A DNA stretch of 64,000 bases from an uncultured Agathobaculum sp. GTDB lineage: Bacteria > Bacillota > Clostridia > Oscillospirales > Butyricicoccaceae. The notes below the pieces were generated by a model. The model saw only the letters and a program-made list of their open reading frames with translations, had not been told where the DNA came from and did not search any database. Both the position numbers and the translations under genes were made by a program. Positions 43,664 through 51,777 of this stretch are shown in pieces. The stretch spans positions 59,874 to 123,873 of the forward strand of contig NZ_CALWJK010000003.1 of assembly GCF_944380975.1 (NCBI RefSeq). The letters are read 5' to 3'. Each line of letters begins with the position of its first letter. Position 1 is the stretch's first letter.

Positions 43664-43762
43664 GGCACGGCATATTTTGATGATAAGCGGGCTTTGCGCG
43701 GCCACGTGCCGCCGCCAGCTTTTTCGAATACCGGGAGCGGCAACTTATGCCGCTCCCCTTTT
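43664..43762 (-). other. Structured leader of rpe (candidate regulatory RNA)
   Basis: This is the main content of the gene-free stretch 43636-44025. Transcribed leftward, the leader begins with a perfect ten-base-pair hairpin (43757-43733, GGGAGCGGCA/TGCCGCTCCC). A second hairpin GCGGC (43715-43711)/GCCGC (43702-43698) has loop GGCACGTG; its GGCACG can pair with CGTGCC at 43669-43664, giving a possible pseudoknot 18 bases before the ribosome site. It does not match a riboswitch class I know. The first hairpin followed by CTTTTGTTT could instead be a plus-strand terminator. Confidence 0.4.
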
Positions 43763-43767
43763 GTTTC

Positions 43768-43796
43768 ATTATACCGCATCTTTCCGCTTTTTCAAA
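43768..43796 (-). promoter_or_regulatory. Promoter of rpe
   Basis: Minus strand TTTGAA/TTGAAA (43796-43790) and TATAAT (43773-43768), spacer 16-17. Start would be near 43761, leaving a leader of about 125 bases. Confidence 0.65.
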
Positions 43797-43956
43797 CCTT
43801 TTTCCGGTTACTTCTCATGCAATTTTCATGCACCGTTGTTCCAAAGAAAGCAGTGATCTATTGAAAGATAGGGTGTTTTGTCTATCTCACCTGTTTTCCC
43901 GCAAACAACATACAGAGATTCTCCCGAATCCTTTCAGATTTTGTCGTCCTCACCGA

Positions 43957-43996
43957 TTGATTTATTCTTGCAGAACAGGTAAAATAAAAATATCTT
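43957..43996 (+). promoter_or_regulatory. Putative promoter(s) of purL
   Basis: Two overlapping candidates: TTGATT (43957-43962)-17-TAAAAT (43980-43985), and TTGCAG (43968-43973)-17-TATCTT (43991-43996). I see no purine riboswitch or PurR-box pair between 43780 and 44025. Confidence 0.45.
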
Positions 43997-44025
43997 TTTA
44001 TTTGATGAAGGAGAGGACACGATCC

Positions 44026-47000
44026 ATGAGCGTCAATCGTTGTTATTCCGAAAAAAAGCCCGGCTTTGACGTCGAAGCTCGCAGCCTGTTTTCCAGCCTG
44101 CATGACCTACTCGAAATCAAAAGCCTGACACATGTGCGGTATCTTTGCCGCTATGACATCGAGGGATTGGCCCCTGAAGCCTATGAAAAAGCCAAAGGCA
44201 TTGTTTTTTCTGAGCCGATGGCCGATGTGTGCTATGATGAGGATTTTCCCCGTCCGGCGGGCGCTCATACTGTGCTTGCCGTCGAGCCGCTGCCTGGCCA
44301 GTTCGATCAGCGGGCGGACTCCTGTGCTCAGTGCATTCAGTTGCTGACCGGTGGTGAGCGTCCTGCGGTAGCTGCGGCGAAAATCTATGTGCTGGAGGGC
44401 GAACTGTCGGATGCCGATATGGACAAGATCCGCGGCTATTTGATCAACCCGGTTGAGGCACGCGAAGCATCCATGGACAAGCCTGTGACCCTCAAGGTCG
44501 ATTACGCGATTCCGACGACGGTTGCCTCGGTTGTTGGCTTCATCCACATGGATGAGTCTGCGTTGAATGATCTGCTCACCGGCATGGGGCTTGCCATGGA
44601 TTTGGATGACCTCAAATTCTTACAAACATACTTCCGTGACGAAGAAAAGCGTGATCCGACCATCACCGAGGTGCGCATGGTCGATACCTACTGGTCGGAT
44701 CATTGCCGCCACACTACCTTCCTGACCGAGATCGACGGCACTAAGATTGACGATCCGATGGTGCAGGATGCATTTGACCGCTATTTGAAAGCACGCATCG
44801 AGGTCTACGGTGAAGAAAAGGCATCCAAACGCCCGGTTACGCTCATGGATATTGCGACTGCGGGTGCAAAGGTGCTCAAAAAGCGTGGATATCTGAAGAA
44901 CATCGACGAGTCAGAAGAAATCAACGCTTGCTCGATCAAGGTAAAGGCGCTGGTCAATGGCCATTATGAAGACTGGCTGCTCATGTTCAAAAACGAAACC
45001 CACAACCACCCGACCGAAATCGAGCCGTTCGGCGGCGCAGCGACCTGTCTTGGCGGCGCGATCCGTGATCCGCTTTCCGGCCGCAGCTACGTTTATCAGG
45101 CAATGCGTGTGACCGGCGCAGGCGACCCGACTGTGCCGCTAAGCGAGACGCTTGAACATAAGCTGCCGCAGCGTAAGCTGTGCCAGACCGCAGCGGCAGG
45201 CTATTCGTCCTACGGCAACCAGATCGGTCTTGCGACCGGTTTGGTGCATGAGATATATCACCCGGGTTACGTTGCTAAGCGCATGGAAATCGGTGCGGTT
45301 GTCGGTGCAGCGCCGCTTGAGAACGTCATTCGCGAAGTTCCCGAGGCGGGCGACATCGTTATCCTGCTCGGCGGCAAGACTGGCCGCGACGGCTGCGGTG
45401 GCGCCACCGGTTCCTCCAAAAAGCACACCGAGGCTTCACTCGAAACCTGCGGTGCAGAAGTCCAGAAGGGCAATCCTCCCGAGGAGCGCAAAATCCAGCG
45501 TCTGTTCCGCGACGGCAACGTAACTCGCATGATTCGCCGTTGTAACGACTTCGGTGCGGGCGGTGTATCGGTCGCCATTGGCGAGTTGGCTGATGGTCTG
45601 GACATTAATCTGGACGCGGTTCCCAAAAAATATGACGGTCTGGACGGCACCGAGCTTGCCATTTCCGAATCGCAGGAGCGCATGGCGGTTGTTGTGCGTG
45701 CCAAGGACGTGGATGCATTCATCGCTGCTGCGGCTCAGGAAAACATTGAAGCGGTCGTCGTCGCGACGGTTACGGACAAGAACCGCTTATGCATGACGTG
45801 GAACGGCAACACAATCGTAGACGTTTCGCGTGATTTCCTCAATACCAATGGCTGTTCCAAGCATGTCACTGCAGAGATCGCTTCCTTGCCTGCACCATCC
45901 ATCACCTGCCTGCCGGAGGGCAAGGATGAAGCCGAAAAGCTGCTGAATCATGCATCCACGCTTGGCATTTGCTTAGAGCGCGGTCTGGTTGAGCGATTCG
46001 ATGGTTCGATTGGCGCAAACTCGGTCTTTATGCCGTTCGGTGGCAAGTACCAGCTGACCCCGACACAGGTCATGGCAGCGACCATGCCCGCGCAGAATGG
46101 TCAGTGTGAGACGGCTTCTGTTATGGCGTTCGGCTTCGATCCCTATTATACCGAGCAGAATCCGTTCCTCGGCGCGTCAGCTGCAGTAATTGAATCGGTG
46201 GCGAAGCTCGTTGCCGCAGGTTGTGACTTTGAAACCGCCTACCTTACTTTCCAGGAGTATTTCGAGCGTCTGGGCAAAGACCCGAAGCGCTTCGGCAAGC
46301 CGCTTTCTGCGTTGCTCGGCGCATATACCGCGCAGGAAGAGTTGTGCCTCGGCGCAATTGGCGGCAAGGACTCCATGAGTGGCTCGTTTGATGATATGGA
46401 TGTCCCGCCGACGCTGGTTTCCTTTGCCATCGCCCCGCAAGATGCGTCTCGTCTGATCTCGCCCGAATTTAAGGCAGCGGATCACCCGGTTTATTTCTTC
46501 GATGCACCGTACAATCAGGATGGTTCTGCCGACTACCAGACCATGAAGCATGTCTGGAATGAGGTTGCGAACCTGATTGCTTCCGGCAAGGCTGTATCCG
46601 CATGGGCGCTGTCTACTGGCGGCATCGCTGAAGGTGTATGCAAAATGGCGCTGGGCAATAAGATTGGTTTTGCGTTTGATGAATCTTTCCCGACCGAAGC
46701 ACTGTACCTTAAGAACTTTGGCGGCATCCTGATCGAAGCGGCGGAAGAATTGCCCGCCTACTGGCTGGTTGGCCGCACGACTGCGGACGAAAAGATCACT
46801 GTTGCAGGCGAATCGGTCACGCTGGATGAACTGACAAATGCATTTGAAAATCGTTTGGAAAGCGTATTCCCGACCAAGGCTGCAGCTGTAGACGAACATC
46901 TTACCACTGTGTCCTATACCGAGCGCAGTACCAAAGCGCCCGCTGTCAAGTCGGCAAAGCCGCTGGCTGTTATTCCGGTGTTCCCAGGTACCAACTGCGA

Positions 47001-47757
47001 ATATGACACAGCGCGCGCAGTTGAAAACGCGGGTGGTGAGGCAGAAATCATCGTGGTACGTAACTATTCTGCTGATGCGCTTGCACAGAGCGCGGAGCAG
47101 CTGGAAAACGCTATTCGTCGCGCTCAGATGGTCATTGTGCCGGGTGGTTTTTCCGGCGGTGACGAGCCGGATGGCTCTGGCAAGTTCATCGCTTCGTTCC
47201 TGCGCGGCCCCGGCATCAAGGACGCGATTCATGAATTGCTCGGCAAGCGCGATGGTTTGATGCTCGGTATCTGCAACGGCTTCCAGGCGCTCATCAAGCT
47301 GGGGCTTGTGCCCTACGGCGAGATCCGCGACGAGATGACTGGCGACGATCCGACGCTGACCTTCAACCTGATCGGTCGCCACCAGAGCCGTTATGTGACC
47401 ACGCGCGTGGCATCGGTCAAGAGCCCGTGGTTGTCCTCCTGCGAGGTTGGCGATCTGCACTCTATTGCTGTTTCTCATGGCGAAGGCCGTTTTGTCGCGC
47501 CGCAGCATGTAATTGACGATTTGGCGAAGAACGGTCAGATTGCATTCCAGTATACCGATCTTGCAGGCAATCCGTCCATGGATATCGCATGGAACCCGAA
47601 TGGCTCCATGTGTGCAATCGAGGGTATCACCTCCCCTGACGGCCGTGTGCTCGGCAAGATGGGTCACACAGAGCGTTACAGTCCCTTTGTTGGCCGTAAT
47701 ATTTACGGCGAAAAGTACCAGCCGATTTTTGCAAACGGTGTCAAGTATTTCAAGTGA
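44026..47757 (+). CDS. purL: Phosphoribosylformylglycinamidine synthase, single chain
   Basis: Fourth step of purine synthesis: converts FGAR to FGAM with ATP and glutamine. At 1243 residues it is the large single-chain type used by Clostridia and Bacteroides (TIGR01857 type), joining PurS-like, PurL and PurQ parts. The synthase core has TYWSDHCRHTTF and FKNETHNHPTEIEPFGGAATC; the C-terminal glutaminase holds IPVFPGTNCEYDTARAV, the nucleophile in LGICNGFQALI and HGEGRF. ATG 44026 has GAGAGGA before it; the frame is open 93 codons upstream without homology. The gene stands alone, not in a pur operon. Confidence 0.97.
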   Translation: MSVNRCYSEKKPGFDVEARSLFSSLHDLLEIKSLTHVRYLCRYDIEGLAPEAYEKAKGIVFSEPMADVCYDEDFPRPAGAHTVLAVEPLPGQFDQRADSCAQCIQLLTGGERPAVAAAKIYVLEGELSDADMDKIRGYLINPVEAREASMDKPVTLKVDYAIPTTVASVVGFIHMDESALNDLLTGMGLAMDLDDLKFLQTYFRDEEKRDPTITEVRMVDTYWSDHCRHTTFLTEIDGTKIDDPMVQDAFDRYLKARIEVYGEEKASKRPVTLMDIATAGAKVLKKRGYLKNIDESEEINACSIKVKALVNGHYEDWLLMFKNETHNHPTEIEPFGGAATCLGGAIRDPLSGRSYVYQAMRVTGAGDPTVPLSETLEHKLPQRKLCQTAAAGYSSYGNQIGLATGLVHEIYHPGYVAKRMEIGAVVGAAPLENVIREVPEAGDIVILLGGKTGRDGCGGATGSSKKHTEASLETCGAEVQKGNPPEERKIQRLFRDGNVTRMIRRCNDFGAGGVSVAIGELADGLDINLDAVPKKYDGLDGTELAISESQERMAVVVRAKDVDAFIAAAAQENIEAVVVATVTDKNRLCMTWNGNTIVDVSRDFLNTNGCSKHVTAEIASLPAPSITCLPEGKDEAEKLLNHASTLGICLERGLVERFDGSIGANSVFMPFGGKYQLTPTQVMAATMPAQNGQCETASVMAFGFDPYYTEQNPFLGASAAVIESVAKLVAAGCDFETAYLTFQEYFERLGKDPKRFGKPLSALLGAYTAQEELCLGAIGGKDSMSGSFDDMDVPPTLVSFAIAPQDASRLISPEFKAADHPVYFFDAPYNQDGSADYQTMKHVWNEVANLIASGKAVSAWALSTGGIAEGVCKMALGNKIGFAFDESFPTEALYLKNFGGILIEAAEELPAYWLVGRTTADEKITVAGESVTLDELTNAFENRLESVFPTKAAAVDEHLTTVSYTERSTKAPAVKSAKPLAVIPVFPGTNCEYDTARAVENAGGEAEIIVVRNYSADALAQSAEQLENAIRRAQMVIVPGGFSGGDEPDGSGKFIASFLRGPGIKDAIHELLGKRDGLMLGICNGFQALIKLGLVPYGEIRDEMTGDDPTLTFNLIGRHQSRYVTTRVASVKSPWLSSCEVGDLHSIAVSHGEGRFVAPQHVIDDLAKNGQIAFQYTDLAGNPSMDIAWNPNGSMCAIEGITSPDGRVLGKMGHTERYSPFVGRNIYGEKYQPIFANGVKYFK

Positions 47758-47768
47758 TTCTTTCAAAA

Positions 47769-47807
47769 TAAAGCGGCGGCACATATGTGCCGCCGCTTTA
47801 TGTATTT
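47769..47807 (+). terminator. Terminator of purL
   Basis: Nearly perfect palindrome TAAAGCGGCGGCACA-TA-TGTGCCGCCGCTTTA followed by TGTATTT, 11 bases after the stop. Confidence 0.85.
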
Positions 47808-47828
47808 GCCCTCTTCCCTTTCATGACT

Positions 47829-47841
47829 CTACGCAGCGTAG
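47829..47841. promoter_or_regulatory. 13-bp palindrome next to the HTH-desulfoferrodoxin promoter
   Basis: CTACGC-A-GCGTAG is perfectly symmetric and ends two bases before the -35 box. Its position fits a binding site of a transcription factor, perhaps the adjacent HTH protein itself. Confidence 0.55.
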
Positions 47842-47842
47842 G

Positions 47843-47871
47843 TTGCTCTACAATAAAAAGCATGATATTCT
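47843..47871 (+). promoter_or_regulatory. Promoter of the HTH-desulfoferrodoxin gene
   Basis: TTGCTC (47843-47848), 17-base spacer, TATTCT (47866-47871), 26 bases before the start codon. Confidence 0.6.
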
Positions 47872-47897
47872 GCTGTATGAGAGGAGAGAATAAGATA

Positions 47898-48482
47898 ATG
47901 AATCATTACATTACAGGCGCTGTCATCAAACAGCTGCGCGAGAAAAAGCATCTGACACAAGCGCAGCTAGCCGAAAAATTGTGTGTCAGTGATAAAGCCA
48001 TATCCAAATGGGAAACAGGGAAAGGTTTCCCGGATATTTCCCTGCTCGAATCCTTGGCAAATGTGCTGCAGGTCTCGGTGCCGGAACTACTGAGCGGAGA
48101 ACAGGTAATCAATACTAACCGTGCAGCGAATCTATTGCGCTCTAAGTTCTATGTGTGCCCGATCTGCGGCAATGTGCTGCACAGCACTGGTCCGGCTGTA
48201 ATTTCCTGCTGCGGCATTACGCTGCCGCCGCTCGAGGCCGAAGAACCGGACGAAGCGCACGCAGTACAGTACGAAGTTGTGGAGCACGAGCACTATGTCA
48301 CCGTCGATCATCCGATGACCAAAAGTCACTATATTTCCTTTGTTGCCTGCGTCACGGGCGACCGGTTTGATATGGTCAAGCTCTATCCCGAGGGCAACGC
48401 ACAGACCCGCTTTTTTATCCGCGGTCACGGTATGTTATATTGGTATTGCAATCATCACGGTTTGTTTTGTCAGCGTATTTGA
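47898..48482 (+). CDS. XRE helix-turn-helix fused to a desulfoferrodoxin-like domain
   Basis: Protein of 194 residues with two clear parts. Residues 7-63 are an XRE/Cro HTH (IKQLREKKHLTQAQLAEKL, then SDKAISKWETGKGFPDI). Residues 85-194 match desulfoferrodoxin: a center I Cys4 site (Cys87, Cys90, Cys104, Cys105) and the center II iron ligands of superoxide reductases (His121, His138 in DHPMT, His144 in SHYI, Cys184 and His187 in CNHHG). Glu119 is kept but the usual catalytic Lys of EKH is Ala120. It may be a redox or superoxide sensor rather than an enzyme. The ATG at 47898 has GAGGAG upstream; the gene has its own promoter with a palindrome beside it. Confidence 0.85.
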   Translation: MNHYITGAVIKQLREKKHLTQAQLAEKLCVSDKAISKWETGKGFPDISLLESLANVLQVSVPELLSGEQVINTNRAANLLRSKFYVCPICGNVLHSTGPAVISCCGITLPPLEAEEPDEAHAVQYEVVEHEHYVTVDHPMTKSHYISFVACVTGDRFDMVKLYPEGNAQTRFFIRGHGMLYWYCNHHGLFCQRI

Positions 48483-48499
48483 ATTTGTTTGCGCGGCGC

Positions 48500-48528
48500 T
48501 CGACAAAGCTCGGTTTGTGTGCTACGAT
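48500..48528 (+). promoter_or_regulatory. Putative promoter of the thioesterase gene
   Basis: TCGACA (48500-48505), 17-base spacer, TACGAT (48523-48528), each one base from consensus. A leader of about 110 bases follows. Confidence 0.5.
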
Positions 48529-48558
48529 AGAAGCGTAAATCGTTCGCGCTTTCATTTC

Positions 48559-48627
48559 TGCTGTGTCTGATACGCAGCAAACTACATTAAATAAGCCACA
48601 AAGCGCCTCGATGGGCGCTTTCTTTTT
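48559..48627 (+). terminator. Two hairpins in the thioesterase leader, second terminator-like
   Basis: TGCTGTGT/ACGCAGCA (48559-48579) is followed by AAAGCGCC/GGCGCTTT (48600-48621) and CTTTTT. The second is a standard intrinsic terminator 18 bases before the thioesterase start codon region. It may end the HTH transcript, or act as an attenuator. Confidence 0.6.
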
Positions 48628-48644
48628 GGAAAGGAACGAATGTT

Positions 48645-49085
48645 ATGACCCCTTATGAGCACAAAGTGCAATACTACGAAACAGACGGCATGGGCATTGT
48701 CCATCATTCCAATTATATCCGATGGTTTGAAGAAGCCCGTGTGGAACTGCTGGAACAGCTTGGCTATGGTTACGACCGCATTGAGGCAGAGGGCTTTGGC
48801 AGCCCTGTACTGGAAGTGCATTGTAAGTATAAGACTATGGCACGATTTGGCGATACCGTGTTGATTGACGCACGAATTACGGAATACAACGGTGTTCGCA
48901 TGGCGCTGCATTATGAAATCCGGGATGCGCAAACCAATGCGTTACGCTGCGAAGGTGAAAGCCGTCATTGCTTTATGGGGCGTGACAATCGCCCTGTATC
49001 GCTCAAACGTAGTTGGCCTGCGCTGGACAAGGTGTTTGCCGCGCAGCTTGAAGGGCAGAATGCTGCGAATGACGGTCAATTCTAA
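48645..49085 (+). CDS. Acyl-CoA thioesterase, 4HBT (YbgC/FadM) family
   Basis: Hot-dog fold thioesterase of 146 residues. The YbgC-type active-site block YYETDGMGIVHHSNYIRWFEEAR is complete, with the catalytic Asp in the position of Asp17 of 4-hydroxybenzoyl-CoA thioesterase. It probably hydrolyses short or medium acyl-CoA or acyl-ACP in the cytoplasm. AAAGGA lies nine bases before the ATG. No partner gene is evident: a terminator-like hairpin lies before it and another terminator after. Confidence 0.92.
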   Translation: MTPYEHKVQYYETDGMGIVHHSNYIRWFEEARVELLEQLGYGYDRIEAEGFGSPVLEVHCKYKTMARFGDTVLIDARITEYNGVRMALHYEIRDAQTNALRCEGESRHCFMGRDNRPVSLKRSWPALDKVFAAQLEGQNAANDGQF

Positions 49086-49128
49086 TGACCTGAAAGAGAT
49101 CTAACGCGCAATAAAGTCATCTTATTTT

Positions 49129-49160
49129 CGGCCAGCAGTTTACACTGCTGGCCGCTTTTG
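49129..49160 (+). terminator. Terminator of the thioesterase gene
   Basis: Ten-base-pair stem CGGCCAGCAG / CTGCTGGCCG with a six-base loop, then CTTTTG. Confidence 0.85.
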
Positions 49161-49197
49161 TTATGATTCTCTGGCAGTTCTCTGTTCTGCGCCGCAG

Positions 49198-49226
49198 CAC
49201 AGTCATTCGATCTGATGCATAGGATG
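49198..49226 (+). promoter_or_regulatory. Possible sigma-K promoter of dpaAB
   Basis: CACA (49198-49201), 16 bases, CATAGGATG (49218-49226) compare with the sigma-K pattern mACm-16/17-CATAnnnTA, with one mismatch at the end. Dipicolinate synthase is expected in the mother cell late in sporulation. No good sigma-A promoter was seen here. Confidence 0.4.
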
Positions 49227-49246
49227 GGACAAAGGAGGAATTTGTT

Positions 49247-50122
49247 ATGAACCAATCGGCGACCCTTGCGGTTGTCGGCGGCGATATCCGGCAAGCATAC
49301 CTCGCCGGACTGCTGTGTGAGGATGGGCACACAGTACGAACCTTTGCTCTGGAACGCCATCCGATCGAAGGGTGTGCCGCTGTTAGCGATTTGCGAAGCT
49401 GTTTTACCGATGTGCAAGCCGTGATCCTGCCGCTCCCCGTTCAGCATGGAAATGCGCAGCTGAATGCGCCGCTGTCCAATATCCCCTATCCGCTGTTTGA
49501 CGTCCTGGACGCAATTCCTGCGTGCACCGTCACGCTCGCTGGCTCAGTGCCGTTTGGGGTGCATGCCCGCGCAGTACAGAATAATTTGCGTTTGATCGAC
49601 TACTTAGCGCGTGATGAATTGGCCATACGCAATGCGGTTCCAACCTGTGAGGGTGCTTTGCAGCTTGCTATGGAACAGACTGCGCACACCATCCAACACT
49701 CACGGTGTTTGGTGATCGGGTACGGGCGAATAGGTGCACTGCTGGCACAGAAATTACATGCGCTCGATGCGCAGGTAACGGTATCTGCCCGTTCACCGCG
49801 CGATTTTGCCCGGATTGAAACCCAAGGAATGCAGGTGTTGGATACCCGGCAACTTTCCGGACATCTGGCCAAATTTGATATCATCTTCAACACGGTTCCT
49901 GCGCCGGTACTCGGCGCTGCGGAATTGGCAGGACTGGCCCATTCTTGCCTGATTATTGATTTGGCGTCGATGCCCGGCGGCATTTCTCCGGAAGCCAAAT
50001 TGCCCTCCGAATGCCGAATCCTGCACGCCCTGTCTTTACCGGGCAAAGTCGCCCCACTCACTGCGGCACATGCCATCCATGATACAATCTGCAATATATT
50101 ACATGAGGAGGGTATCCTATGA
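49247..50122 (+). CDS. dpaA: Dipicolinate synthase subunit A
   Basis: Part of the enzyme that oxidises dihydrodipicolinate to dipicolinic acid, the spore-core calcium chelator (SpoVFA in Bacillus). The 291-residue protein has an N-terminal LAVVGGDIRQAYLAGLL and a central Rossmann fold RCLVIGYGRIGALLAQKL that binds NAD(P). A strong AAAGGAGG site precedes the ATG. It overlaps dpaB by four bases (ATGA). Its presence indicates a spore former of the group that uses DpaAB. Confidence 0.94.
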   Translation: MNQSATLAVVGGDIRQAYLAGLLCEDGHTVRTFALERHPIEGCAAVSDLRSCFTDVQAVILPLPVQHGNAQLNAPLSNIPYPLFDVLDAIPACTVTLAGSVPFGVHARAVQNNLRLIDYLARDELAIRNAVPTCEGALQLAMEQTAHTIQHSRCLVIGYGRIGALLAQKLHALDAQVTVSARSPRDFARIETQGMQVLDTRQLSGHLAKFDIIFNTVPAPVLGAAELAGLAHSCLIIDLASMPGGISPEAKLPSECRILHALSLPGKVAPLTAAHAIHDTICNILHEEGIL

Positions 50123-50709
50123 CCCCGCCAATCCGCATCGGCTTTGCATTGACCGGTTCTTTCTGCACTTTTTCTGCTGTATTGCCTGTGGTCGAAACGC
50201 TTGTATCACGCGGCTGCGAGGTCACCCCCATTTTATCCGCACATGCCGCAACACTGGACACCCGTTTTGGTGCAGCCGATATGTGGCGTGACCGCCTGAT
50301 TGAAGTAACCGGGCGTGAGATCATTGACAGCATTCCTGCGGCTGAGCCCATCGGTCCGAAGAAACTGTTCGATATTATGGTGGTTGCTCCTTGTACCGGC
50401 AATACCTTAGCAAAGCTCGCACATGGTGTAACGGATACGACAGTCACCATGGCGGTTAAAAGTCATCTGCGAGGAGAAAAACCGGTCGTTTTGGCTGTTT
50501 CTACCAACGATGCCCTGTCTGGCAGCGCGGCGAATCTGGGTACTTTGCTCAACCGTAAGCACTACTTTTTCGTCCCCATGCGGCAGGATGCGCCCTTTGC
50601 TAAGCCTCGCTCTTTGGTGGCGGATATGGTGCGCATACCGGAAACCATCGGCGCAGCACTCGAAGGCAGACAATTGCAGCCCCTTCTGCTCTGTCCGTGT
50701 GAGCAGTAA
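50119..50709 (+). CDS. dpaB: Dipicolinate synthase subunit B
   Basis: Flavoprotein-type subunit of dipicolinate synthase (SpoVFB), 196 residues. The FMN-binding flavoprotein fold is shown by IGFALTGSFCTFSAVLPVVE, MVVAPCTGNTLAKLAHGVTD and VVLAVSTNDALSGSAANLG. It begins inside the dpaA stop codon, so the two subunits are co-translated. It ends at a terminator near 50764. Confidence 0.94.
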   Translation: MTPPIRIGFALTGSFCTFSAVLPVVETLVSRGCEVTPILSAHAATLDTRFGAADMWRDRLIEVTGREIIDSIPAAEPIGPKKLFDIMVVAPCTGNTLAKLAHGVTDTTVTMAVKSHLRGEKPVVLAVSTNDALSGSAANLGTLLNRKHYFFVPMRQDAPFAKPRSLVADMVRIPETIGAALEGRQLQPLLLCPCEQ

Positions 50710-50763
50710 TGATATATCAGACAGTCAGCTGTATCTTGACTATATAGTGCGTTCAGAAAGAAA

Positions 50764-50801
50764 CACCCCTTGAACGGGTAAACCGATCAAGGGGTGCTAT
50801 T
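50764..50801. terminator. Terminator between dpaB and the lipid kinase gene
   Basis: CACCCCTTGA / TCAAGGGGTG ten-base-pair stem, with GGT/ACC pairing inside the loop. Plus strand continues CTATTTAT; minus strand continues TTTCTTTC. Confidence 0.75.
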
Positions 50802-50825
50802 TATCATGCTTTGAAAGCCGTGCGC

Positions 50826-51740
50826 TTATTGTGCTGGCTGTTCTAGATTTTCATTGCTTCCTGTTGCAAAGGTGATGGCACGGGCACAATTTGCAATCTC
50901 TGCTCGTTGTGTCGCACCGCCGAATTCTCCATCCAGTGTCCACGGTACTGCTTCGTCTGCATCGAACGTGATCTGCGCGGTACGGAAATAAACAAATCGT
51001 GTTGATTCCGTGTTATGCGTGAGAAGATCGTTTACCAGCCATTGCAGTTCCATCGGATTTTCCACCGGATAGACTAGCAGCACTTCGTGCAGGCCGTCAT
51101 CTAACGCAACGCCGTCCGGCGTAATCGCCTTAAAACCACCAACCGATACTGAATTGGAAACCATACCAAAGATGAAGTCATCTTCCAGCGTCATTTCCGC
51201 ACTGCTCACGCGAATATGATGCTGCTTGATGTTGGTTAATGCCTTCACACCCTCCAGAATATAGGCTGCACGCCCAAAGATATTTTTGGACTGCTGCGGC
51301 GTTGCATAGGATACCTCGGTAAAGACGCCAAATGCTGCAATATAGTTGAAATATCGCTCGTTAAACCGACCGATATCGAGCGCTTGCAAATTGTTCCCTG
51401 CTGCAACCGTCGCGGCTTCTGCCGGCACTTTAGAAATGCCCAAACTGAGCGCAAAGTCATTGGTTGTACCTGCAGGGATATAACCGAGCGGTGGGCGCAC
51501 ATCGGACTCCATCAAGCCGGTAACCACTTCGTTGAGCGTACCGTCACCGCCCGCACAAACGATGCGGTCAAACTCTCCGGCGCGCTCGCGGACCATGCGG
51601 GTCGCATCCTGCGCACCCTGTGTGACATATAGCGTCACTTCATAACCGGCTTGTTGGAACACATCGATGCAGCCAATGATTTTTCCGCTCATTGCGCCCC
51701 GTCCGGCATGCGGATTGACGATCCATAGCATTTTTTTCAC
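50826..51740 (-). CDS. Diacylglycerol kinase-like lipid kinase (YegS/BmrU family)
   Basis: Phosphorylates diacylglycerol or a related lipid at the membrane; 304 residues. The DAGK catalytic domain has IVNPHAGRG at the start and the nucleotide-binding CAGGDGTLNEVV and GYIPAGTTNDFA motifs; the C-terminal beta-sandwich includes GGFKAITPDGVALDDG and WTLDGE. The reading frame is open to 51770, but GTG 51740 has GGAGG eight bases before it and starts right at the conserved domain. It follows htpG by 37 bases and may share its transcript. Confidence 0.92.
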   Translation of the reverse strand: MKKMLWIVNPHAGRGAMSGKIIGCIDVFQQAGYEVTLYVTQGAQDATRMVRERAGEFDRIVCAGGDGTLNEVVTGLMESDVRPPLGYIPAGTTNDFALSLGISKVPAEAATVAAGNNLQALDIGRFNERYFNYIAAFGVFTEVSYATPQQSKNIFGRAAYILEGVKALTNIKQHHIRVSSAEMTLEDDFIFGMVSNSVSVGGFKAITPDGVALDDGLHEVLLVYPVENPMELQWLVNDLLTHNTESTRFVYFRTAQITFDADEAVPWTLDGEFGGATQRAEIANCARAITFATGSNENLEQPAQ

Positions 51741-51777
51741 CGGGCGCGCCTCCTTACCTTCGTCATGCAACCTTACA

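Noticed and set aside
43780-44025. Purine riboswitch before purL
   Set aside because: I could not find the conserved purine aptamer core or its loop-loop pairing in this stretch.
46177-47784. 535-residue open frame on the minus strand inside purL
   Set aside because: Antisense shadow of the highly conserved PurL glutaminase and synthase region; no recognisable protein features.
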